From AP-15 sp963736715 (GTDB lineage Bacteria; Pseudomonadota; Alphaproteobacteria; ATCC43930; CGMCC-115725): a DNA stretch of 64,000 nucleotides. The notes beneath the pieces were generated by a model. The model ran no database searches. It was not told the origin of the DNA and saw only the letters and a list, made by a program, of their open reading frames with translations. The stretch spans positions 62,001-126,000 of the forward strand of contig CAVTQA010000019.1 of the NCBI GenBank assembly GCA_963736715.1. The letters are read 5' to 3'. This document shows, piece after piece, positions 32,664-40,562 of this stretch (positions are counted from its first letter, which is position 1; the number at the start of each line of letters is the position of its first letter). The translations under genes and the position numbers were made by a program.

Positions 32664-35600
32664 TTAGGCCTCAAAGTCGCGGACGTGAAGAACCCATCCG
32701 GCATCTCTCCTCCTGAGCGGACCGGTCACTTGCGCCGGCAAGTCTATTTCTCCGACATCTCCATACCGCGCGAGAAGCCTCTGATAGGCGTTGAGCTCCT
32801 CGGCGGTGGCGGGTTTTGCGGTGCCGCACGGGCGGTCGAACTGGATTTTCTGGCCCTGCTCCAGTGGGGCCAAGGCGACCGGTTTGTCGATCGAGGCGCC
32901 AGTCAGCCCGAGGCCGCCATTCTGCGCCTGCACGGTTGCTTTGACCGAGACTTCGACCCCGCGGAAATCGTAGCTGCCGTTGGCGATCCTCGTGATTTGC
33001 TCGGCCCAGCGATCAACATTGGGAAGAGTATTGCCATGCAGATAGACATCGGCCGTAGAGTCCTCGGCATTGGCGATCGGCCGCACGGCCTGCACGCCGT
33101 CAAGCTTTTGCAAGGCTTCGTAGGCGCCGCCCCAACACGCGCCGAGCCCGTAGGGACATCTCGAGGTGAGACCGACGGCGGCTCGCGTGCCCGGCGCTTC
33201 GCGGATGATTTTGGCGTCTAGTTCCGCCGTGCTCATTTGCACTTCGGCCGGGACTACTTGCGCCCGCGCGTCGGCGGGCTGGAACATCGCGAGCCTGTGC
33301 GATCCGGCCGGCGCTGCAATGCGCAGGATCTTCGCAATCGACGGAACTTTGGCCTTGCTCAGCAGAAACAGCATGTAATGCCCCGGCGGGCAGACATCCG
33401 GGCCCTCGGGAGCGGTGATCGTCAGGACCCCGGTCGCCGGGCGGAACGCCAGAAAATTGATCCGCTGATCCATATTGAAGGAATGCGTGACCGAGGATAG
33501 CCGGATCCAGCTGACCAGCCCGATCTCCTCCGGGCGCGACGTCCCGACCGTAAAGCTCTGGCCGTAGGCAACCTCTTGCGGGGCGGTGGTCAGGTCCGGC
33601 CGCGGCCCACGGAACAGGTAGGGCGGGTGGAAGATTTGGCCGTCGCGGTGGCTGTCCTGAGGCGGGTTCTCGGCAGGACTGCCATCCGGCCGGTATTCGC
33701 CGCCGCCGGCGCTCAGCACCGTAGCATCCGGCAATAGAATAGCGGTCGCGTGATAGCAGCGATCGACCTCCTCGGCGGCGAGCAGTGTCCACTGGCCAGT
33801 CATAGGATCCCACAGCTCGGCTACGTGGACCGGCTCGCCTTTTGTCAGGTCGTTGAACCCCGGGTTCTTGCCGCCCCCTCCTTTCGTGCCGCCGGTGACG
33901 AGCACAGTGCCGTCCGGCAATATCGTCGCATTATGCTGGCGTCGCGGGTGGTGCATCGGTGCGGTCGGGCGCCAGGCAGGATTTGCCGCCGTCAGATCGA
34001 TGATTTCGGCGGCGGCAGTCGGGACATGGGTTGTCTGCTCGTTACCTCCGCCGACGAAGATGATCTTTCCGACATCATACATGACCGAGGGGGCGTAATC
34101 CCTCTGGACGCTGTCCCGGAACCCGCCCGGCCCCGGAAGGGGTATCCAATTGCCCGGACCATTCGTATCCAGCATGTAGGTCTGGGCGAGCGGTCCGGAC
34201 ATGAAGACTCGACCATTCGGAGCCGCGTGCACGCGCGGAAAGAGCGGCATGTTGTGGAAATTGACAAGCTGCCTCCACTGCCGCCCATCCCAAACTTCCT
34301 GGATTTCATTTGTTTGAATTCTGCCGTCGGGAGCAGCGAAACTCCCCGACATCACCAGCGCGGTACCATCATGAAGGGTGGCGACCGTGGGATACCAACG
34401 CCCGTTGTTCATGACCGGGAGCGCCGTCCAGGTATTTGTCCGGTAATCATAAATCGAGGCTTGGTCGATCCCTTTGCTGTCGGCGAAGTGCCCGCCGGCC
34501 ACCAGCAGTCGGCCATCCGGCAAGAAGGTATGCCCGGAGCAGAACAGATTGACCGTCGTTCTGCCGTCCGCGACCGTCGGCTTGGGCGTCGGTGTCGTCG
34601 TGCGCGTTGCGGGATCCCAGATCTGCGGCGTGCAGAAATGCTCGTCCAAGCCATCGGTGGGGTGGTCGCGGCGTCCCCAGAACAGCACCTTACCATTCGG
34701 CAACAGGTGCGTGTGAATGGCGACGTTCGGCAGCGAGAACTTTGGATCCCACTGTCCGACGTTCTTCGGATCGGCTGTTTTGTCGGCCGCAGGCATCGGG
34801 TTCGGCACGCTCACGGCGTCGGCACTGACCTGCGCCGGCAGCTCTTTCGATGCCGTATAGCTGACGGCCAGCTTATAGGCGGGCCGCGTTCCCTCGGAGG
34901 CGTTGTCCAGCTTCAGGCGCAGCGCGTGGAACCCGATCGACGTGGTTCTTGCCTCCAATGCGGTGTGTGCGGCCGCCGCGCCGTTGAAGGATCTGCTGGC
35001 GAGAACTGGGCCATCGGGTCCGGCGATCTCCAGGGTGGCCTCGGCCGCACCCGCAAGACCCGGCAAATCGAGAAACGCCCTAATCGGCGTCTCCCGATCG
35101 CACCAGACACGCCCCGGCTGGACCGTCTTGCCGTTTTCGGCGGGCGGGAGGTCGAGATCCGCCGCCCCCTCGAATTCTTGAGTTACCGCTCTCGTCCCAA
35201 TCGCGAAGCCGCCATCGATGCCAATTCGACTGTAGCAGACATAGCCGCGATCATCAGCGTTCCGCGGCACCGTAATTCTGGCTGTCCCTTGGTTCGTCGT
35301 AATGAGGTCCGCGCCATGGCCAGTATAGTCATGCAGTGCAGTATTGGCGCCAAAGGCAGTTGCCACTTCGATCGTGTGCGGAGCCGCCGGGTCGTTGTTC
35401 AACGCCACGAGCAGACCGGGGTGCCCGAGCCGCTCATACGCGAAGACATCGAAATCCTTCCAGCGCTCCTGGGTTGATCCCACCGCCAACTTTTCGTGAA
35501 TCCAGATCAAATTGTCGATTGCCTGCTTCAATCCGAAGCAATTCTTGTCGGTGCTGTAGTCGCGGTAATAGACGGAGGGATAGCCTTCCGACGTCAGTAT

Positions 35601-36561
35601 GTAAGCGTAGCCCAATAACTTGTTGATCGCGACGGGCTCATTCAGATCGGTGTCGTGGTTTTCGACGAAGGTGACTGCGTTGAGCGGGGAAATTCCGGCG
35701 AGTCCGGCGTGATCGAGATCGGCCATGTTGAAACGGCCGGGATTGTTGCACATCGCCGCCAGAATGAAGCGCAGCGGGAAATCGAATGCGCTGGCGCGCC
35801 CCCGCATGCCGTGCGGGTTGAACACCCAACCATTTACCAGTGTTCGGTTGCCGTCGAAGAATTCCCCAAACGCGAACTTGCCTGCCATCGACTTGCTGGT
35901 CAGAAACGGAAAGAGGAAGTCGGTGGAGAGCCCCTTTACGTCATCAAGCCGATAGCCCTGGATATCGAGCGCCCGAGTAAGCCAGTCGGCGGCATCGATC
36001 AGGCCGTTGAAGACATAGTCTTTGGGCTTGGCGTTTATTGGCGCCAATTCGCGCCCGAACGGAAAATCATCGCGAGCCGGTCCGCCGAGATTGGGATCTC
36101 GCGGCACATTCGGGACGAAGTTGAGCGGATCCTTGGGAAATCGGCCGATGCCCGGTTTGCCCTCGGCGCCCTTGTAGCGAAACACAAAGTTGCCCGGATC
36201 GCCCGATGCGGTGGTGCTCGACCATATCGAGGTACACGTCGAGCCCATTGGCGCGCAGCATTGCGACGCAACGCTGCAGCTGCTCACGAGAGCCGAACCG
36301 GGTCGGAACGGTCCCCTCCTGATCCTTCGACCCGATGTCGTAATCGTCGAACGGCCCATATCCGTCGGAGCCGGAATGAGCGCCGGCAGAAGTCTTCAGC
36401 ACTGGCGGCAACCAGATTGCTGTGAAACCGGCCTTGCGAAAGTCGTTGGCCTGCGCCGCCAGATGGTCCCACCACCAAGGTGTCGCAGGATCTCCGTCCG
36501 CCGGCGAAGGGACCGCGCGATTTGGCCGGAGCTTGTAAAAGCCTTGAAGCAGCACTCCCAT
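32664..36561 (-). CDS. GH13 alpha-amylase-like / AA5 copper-radical-oxidase-like fusion protein (one apparent frameshift)
   Basis: About 1,300 codons. Residues 1-490 are GH13-like: region I DVYLDMVEHH, GYRLDDVKG (nucleophile Asp about 206), FAFGEFFDGN (acid/base Glu about 233), VENHDTD (Asp about 303). The frame breaks near 36220 between EHHRIG and GDPGNFVFRY; one base restores it, and the downstream frame alone is 1,231 codons. After a linker comes a kelch-type seven-blade domain matching galactose/glyoxal oxidase: Cys about 674 (NLFCSGHTF) and Tyr about 723 (GRWYPT) as the cross-linked pair, Tyr-His about 936-937 (RCYHATA) and His about 1026 (VTHSFNMDQR), with spacings within five residues of galactose oxidase. 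A DUF1929-like end and a CX6C domain (TSRCPYGLGACWGGAY) follow. No signal peptide. ATG 36561 follows AAAGGGGG. Confidence 0.85.
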
Positions 36562-36894
36562 CAATGCCCCCTTTTTGCGTAGGCGCCGAAGCTACGCCCT
36601 AACTACCTGCTCGTCGACGCGCGCCGTGCGGTCAACCGCAAATCCGCCGCCTGGGAAAACCGGCCGCCAATGCGGCAGCTTTTACAGCGACCGCAATGGG
36701 GCGGCTGATCCTGCTGGTTGCCGCTCGCGGAATTTGTCGCCCCGCGAGCGGCGACCGGCTTCGCTTCGGACGCAGACCCGGGCCGTTTTGCGCGGCGATG
36801 CCGCACGGGGAAGCGGCCCTTGCGACTGACCACCGAACACCGGGCGCTCGGCCGAGCTACCTGCCGTTGCTGAGGACGCTGTTCACGTCAGGCA
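36562..36894. other. intergenic stretch with a terminator-like hairpin
   Basis: About 330 bases between two minus-strand genes, containing the hairpin at 36716-36756. No supported gene. Confidence 0.45.
36716..36756. terminator. 15-bp hairpin with one mismatch
   Basis: GGTTGCCGCTCGCGG (36716-36730) with CCGCGAGCGGCGACC (36742-36756), one mismatch or wobble, 11-base loop. It lies about 140 bases beyond the stop of the gene at 36895-37854. No T-tract, so the terminator role is tentative. Confidence 0.5.
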
Positions 36895-37854
36895 TCACTT
36901 TTTTGCCGGGGGGTCGGGTTCGTTGATCGGCCCCTCCGCGCCATGGACCGCGTTCGAGTACAAGAACTGCACCGGCACGCGCCTGCCCCCCGTGCTGCTG
37001 AGAACCTCTTGGAACACCCGCTGCAAGTGCCCTAGTTGGCCGGCCATGGCAATCGGCTGATCCCCGATCTCGCCCTGGGCTCCCATCCAGCCAAGGACGC
37101 CGTCATCTTTCCCGGTCGCGATCGCGTCCCTGACGTCGGCGTCGGTGCGGAACTCGTTGATCTCGTGATAAAGCGTGCCGACCACATCTTTCCAGGATGC
37201 GTCGAACGCGGGAATTCCATTCACCTGCCCGTCCGCCAGCGTCTGCGAAAAGACGTTTGCCGAATAGTAGGCGGTCTGCGACCGGCCATTGTGCTGGAAG
37301 TGCACCGAGCCGTGATAACCGCCAAGCCCGCCTAGCGAATTGTCTTGGTCGAGCTTCAGTACGGTTCCAGGAGGCAGCACGAGGTTGAAGATCGTCGTGC
37401 CGAGATCGCTGTCGGAGACCTTACCTTGCTGCAGCAGCCGGGCGACCAATTGCTGCACGTCAGGCTCGTCGAGCTGAACTGGCTTGGCTTCCTCTAGCAC
37501 GAGCAGCGGCCGCGGATCGCAGGTCAGATTGACGCCGCGGTCAAAGTACTGCTCGACGACATTGTTCAGCTTCCGATCCTGCATCGCGAGCGTGATCGCG
37601 GTATTGATCGAGTCGATGTCGGACACGAGCCACGATGCCTGACCGCCGAGAAAGATGTTCTGGAACTCCATCTGTGGCACGGTTTTGCCACCGTGGAAGA
37701 CGAGGTCGGCGGGCGCGTCCGGTGGGATGCCGCCGGCGATCGCGTCCGGCTGCGCCCAGCCGCCTTGGGGATAGCGATAGTGGCGGGCCTCGACCAGTGA
37801 GCCTGGACGAGCCTGGATCCGCATCAATCGGGTAGCATTAGAGGACTGGACCAT
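36895..37854 (-). CDS. hypothetical protein with HExxE-like motif (possible zincin-like)
   Basis: A 319-residue protein of no firm family. Residues around 220-265 read VGTLYHEINEFRTDADVRDA and, about 25 residues later, GWMGAQGEIGDQPIAMAG. The order HExxE followed by a GW...GEIGD segment resembles putative zincin-like proteins with HEIAEAxTDP and GEIGD or GNEIGD motifs; I recall it also from EXORDIUM-like proteins. The N-terminal half has a Trp/Gly-rich opening (RHYRYPQGGWAQPDAIAGG) and no signal peptide. It lies upstream of the amylase/oxidase fusion on the same strand, 330 bases away. Metal-dependent hydrolysis is an inference from one motif. Codon pattern and length make it a real gene. Confidence 0.7.
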   Translation of the reverse strand: MVQSSNATRLMRIQARPGSLVEARHYRYPQGGWAQPDAIAGGIPPDAPADLVFHGGKTVPQMEFQNIFLGGQASWLVSDIDSINTAITLAMQDRKLNNVVEQYFDRGVNLTCDPRPLLVLEEAKPVQLDEPDVQQLVARLLQQGKVSDSDLGTTIFNLVLPPGTVLKLDQDNSLGGLGGYHGSVHFQHNGRSQTAYYSANVFSQTLADGQVNGIPAFDASWKDVVGTLYHEINEFRTDADVRDAIATGKDDGVLGWMGAQGEIGDQPIAMAGQLGHLQRVFQEVLSSTGGRRVPVQFLYSNAVHGAEGPINEPDPPAKK

Positions 37855-38842
37855 CTCTGATCTCCTTGTCGAACGGTGCTGACTATACAGCGCGATGGCA
37901 CGAGCCGAACGTGAGCTACCTCACACACCTTGGGTCACGTCCGAAAAAAATCGAGATTGGAGATGGACAGCTTCCTGAGGCTGCGCACCGACTGCGTCCG
38001 GATCTCCGCGTGCTTATAGGGCTGAAGATGCCCATGGGCGCATGGTCACGCATTTGTCCCGCGCTGAAGTTCACGCGCTGCTGGCTCTCCGCGACGAAGT
38101 GCCAAGGGAGCTGATCGACCTTCGCTCGAGTGAGTATCTCGAATTCACGCGCTTTCGGGCTCCACCGCCGGTCACTTTAAAGGCCGAGGTTCCGGCCTCG
38201 CCAGGCGGTAGGGGGAAAACGCTGGTGTAGAATGCACGGTGGCGCGGCTGGACGCGGCGCCCCCGTAGGCCAACAAGAACGCACTCCGGTATCGTCATTA
38301 CACTGCAGAATCCATCGACATCCCCGCAAAGCCGTGTCGGGCGCGGTGGGCGGCGAGGTTGGTGCGGTGGGCGTCTGCAGATTGGACAGTCGCGGGGTCC
38401 GCTCGATGCCGAGCGCGGTTCGCGCGGCGGCGCTCAATTCGGGACCGGCGAGCACGGTTGCGTCATCGGCGAAGCTGACTGGGCCCGTGTAAGGCTGCAT
38501 CCCAGAAGGCCGAGAGGAGCAAGCCGTTATTGCCGCCACTTTAAGGCAAATCCTTTCATGTTCTCACGAGGGGCGATCCCACGAGGGGCGATCCGACGAA
38601 GGCAATTCCACTTGGCCCTTCATTCCGCAGCATGCACACCGCCGCAATCATCACCCACACGGCGAAGCGGGGCGGGAAGCCCGCAACAGTCGGCGCCAGA
38701 TCCGGCTGTGTTGCGTCACCAGAATTTACTGCGATTTACCGGAATTAACGGTGCTTGGAAGGCGGTGCCTACTAAATTAGGCCAGGCGCTCGGCGTCACG
38801 CACTGTAACCAGCCTTCATTCCGAAACCGCGGAGTATAACCG
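37855..38842. other. long stretch without a supported gene
   Basis: Almost 1 kb between divergent genes. Short open frames occur, including a plus-strand one at 38042-38230 (MVTHLSRAEVHALLALRDEV), but none has a recognised domain. It contains a 15-bp tandem repeat at 38565-38594 and AT-rich sequence just before the sigma-factor gene, where a promoter is likely. Confidence 0.4.
38565..38594. repeat. 15-bp perfect tandem duplication
   Basis: CACGAGGGGCGATCC at 38565-38579 is repeated exactly at 38580-38594, and a partial third unit (GACGAAGG) follows. It is in non-coding DNA upstream of the sigma-factor gene. Confidence 0.9.
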
Positions 38843-39781
38843 GTGGCACAGCTCACTGATTTGGATGCTCTAGAAGCAAATGCGAAGCGCGATTACCCTA
38901 ATGGTTCCGCGAAAAGCGATCCGCCAAAGCCGGGTTTAGTCGAGCATTCTGCTCACAAGGAAATTTTAGCCTTGGTGCCGCGCCTGACGCGCTACGCGCG
39001 CGTTCTGACGCGCGACATCGCAGCGGCAGACGATCTCGTTCAGGATTGTATCGCCCGGGCTCTCGGAAAAATTCACCTATGGGAACAAGGGACCGATCTT
39101 CGAGCCTGGCTTTTCACTATCTTGCACCATCAACACATCAGTTCCACTCGCCGGGATGCGCGCCAGCGCGCCAGCAGGGAATTGTGGCAATCTCATAAGA
39201 GTTTGACGTTCTTGCCCGACCAGATGATGCGGCTCGAGCTTCGCGATCTGCAACGCGCCATGGCTAAACTGCCCGAGGAGCAACGATCGGTGATCTTACT
39301 CGTCGGACGGGATGGGCTGGGCTATAACGAAGCCGCATCAGTTGTAAATCAGCCGGTCGGCACAGTGCGCTCTCGCGTCTCGCGCGGGCGCGAAGCCTTG
39401 CGGGCAATGACGGGTTCCTTCCCCAGCCGGCATTCACGACGTCCGCGCAGGGCGGCAAATCTGCCGCCTGCGGCGAGATCGCAGCGAGCCGCTCAAATGA
39501 AAATCTCGCTTGTTGCCGCTTCGGTCATCTCGGCTTGCCTGGTAGCGACCTCCGTTGGGGCTCAGGAGCGCGAAGTTGGCCCGATGCCCCAGCTGCATGC
39601 CGTAAACCCCAGCATGTCGCTGTCGGCGCCGATGAACGCCCCGCTTCAGGAGCAGATGCGACAGGACTACGCCACTCAGCTTATGGGGTCGCAGCGCGAG
39701 CTCCTCCAGCAGAACCCGTCGGGCCTCGGCCGCCAGGAGCAGGCGATCGGTCGGGAGCTCAACGGCTATACGCCGCATTAG
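38843..39781 (+). CDS. ECF-type sigma-70 factor in continuous frame with a secreted protein
   Basis: Residues 40-190 form a small alternative sigma factor. Region 2 reads LTRYARVLTRDIAAADDLVQ, DCIARALGKIHLWEQGTDLR and AWLFTILHHQHISSTRRDAR; region 4 reads AMAKLPEEQRSVILLVGRDG, LGYNEAASVVNQPVGTVRSR and VSRGREALRAM, the helix-turn-helix that contacts -35 elements. ECF factors normally end here. Instead the frame continues without a stop through a basic linker into a signal peptide starting at Met 219 (39497) and ends at 39781, giving 312 residues. The start is GTG 38843 with GGAG ten bases upstream. Either the sigma stop codon was lost, or two proteins are made from one frame. No anti-sigma gene is adjacent. 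Confidence 0.8.
   Translation: MAQLTDLDALEANAKRDYPNGSAKSDPPKPGLVEHSAHKEILALVPRLTRYARVLTRDIAAADDLVQDCIARALGKIHLWEQGTDLRAWLFTILHHQHISSTRRDARQRASRELWQSHKSLTFLPDQMMRLELRDLQRAMAKLPEEQRSVILLVGRDGLGYNEAASVVNQPVGTVRSRVSRGREALRAMTGSFPSRHSRRPRRAANLPPAARSQRAAQMKISLVAASVISACLVATSVGAQEREVGPMPQLHAVNPSMSLSAPMNAPLQEQMRQDYATQLMGSQRELLQQNPSGLGRQEQAIGRELNGYTPH
39497..39781 (+). CDS. probable separate small secreted protein inside the sigma-factor frame
   Basis: From ATG 39497 the same frame encodes 94 residues with a textbook signal peptide (MKISLVAASVISACLVATSV, then GAQ as cleavage site) and a mature part rich in Gln, Met and Pro (MPQLHAVNPSMSLSAPMNAP; MGSQRELLQQNPSGLGRQEQ). A signal peptide is useless 218 residues into a cytoplasmic sigma factor, so I think this was, and may still be, an independent gene. 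No strong ribosome binding site precedes the ATG (nearest is GAGAT-like), so translation could depend on the upstream frame. Unknown family; similar Gln-rich periplasmic proteins occur in Bradyrhizobium relatives. Confidence 0.5.
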   Translation: MKISLVAASVISACLVATSVGAQEREVGPMPQLHAVNPSMSLSAPMNAPLQEQMRQDYATQLMGSQRELLQQNPSGLGRQEQAIGRELNGYTPH

Positions 39782-39834
39782 CCGCGAATAGTCTCTCCGG
39801 CTGCCACGAAGACAGCCGGAGATCGCGCGACGGG

Positions 39835-40334
39835 TCAGCTGGCTGGGACTGCCTGCCAGCCGGTGTTGCACTGCGTTACATACGGGTAATAGCCTGCCGG
39901 ATCGGAGCAATAGTACCAGGTTTGGCTGGCGTAAGGCTGGCTGTAGTCGTAATAGTCATAATCCGGATAAGAGCCCCACCACGGATAGTCGTAGTACGTC
40001 CACGCCAGTCCGGGGCCGACGAACCACCAGCCGTACCGTCCGTTGTGCCAGCCATGATGCCAGTACCTTTGGTGCTCGCCGGCAAAGCCGTTGTGCAGGC
40101 CCGCGAAAGTACCATGGAACCCGCCCCCGTGGACGCGCCGGCGTGAAATCCACCGCCGTGGAAACCGCCGTGAAACGCGCCAAATCCACCGTGGAAACCC
40201 CCGCCGCCCCCGTGCGGCGCTGCTTGGGCGAGTTCTGGCTGGCAGAGGACCGCCGCGCCCAGGAGCGCCGCTGCAATGCTCACCACGGACCACGTTTTCC
40301 CGGGCCGGGCTCCGCTATTGCCTAATTCGCGCAT
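39835..40334 (-). pseudogene. His/Gly-rich secreted protein, frameshifted
   Basis: From ATG 40334, behind a perfect AAGGAGG site, the frame reads MRELGNSGARPGKTWSVVSI and a hydrophobic signal (AAALLGAAVLCQPELAQAAP), then HGGGGGFHGGFGAFHGGFHG. Near 40140 it leaves the coding frame; the adjacent frame continues HGGGFHGTFAGLHNGFAGEH, RYWHHGWHNGRYGWWFVGPG and ends YCSDPAGYYPYVTQCNTGWQ and AVPAS. The two parts reconstruct a common alphaproteobacterial exported protein of about 165 residues, with His-Gly repeats and a C-terminal YYPYVxxCxxGWQxVP box. Metal binding by the His-Gly repeats is plausible but unproven. The shift falls in a GC-rich repeat, so slippage is likely. Confidence 0.75.
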
Positions 40335-40562
40335 CGATGCCTCCTTATCATAACCCAACCGCGCAAGGGTACAATGACGACCCAGCCGGCTTCATGAGCG
40401 GATATGTGTTGCTGATGCCAGCTGCGCCAATCGCTCTTGAGTAAATTTTGGTAAATAAAGATTGCTGCACTTTACGGATTTTTACCGGATTTTACTCGGA
40501 TTGGGTCACCGCACACCTAAATCTGCGGATTTGACGTTGGCGCAGGAGTGAACGGGGGGTGT

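Noticed and set aside
33750..35477. 575-codon plus-strand open frame inside the amylase/oxidase fusion
   Set aside because: Opposite to the strand carrying GH13 and AA5 motifs; no ribosome binding site or domain.
38042..38230. 62-codon plus-strand frame (MVTHLSRAEVHALLALRDEV)
   Set aside because: Plausible helix at the start but no recognisable family, weak start context and no partner gene; not enough to call.
40440..40503. AT-rich TTTACCGGATTTTACT-like sequence, resembling integrase attachment sites, with a partial echo at 38725-38755
   Set aside because: The similarity between the two places is short, no integrase or tRNA gene is nearby, and a promoter is an equally good explanation.
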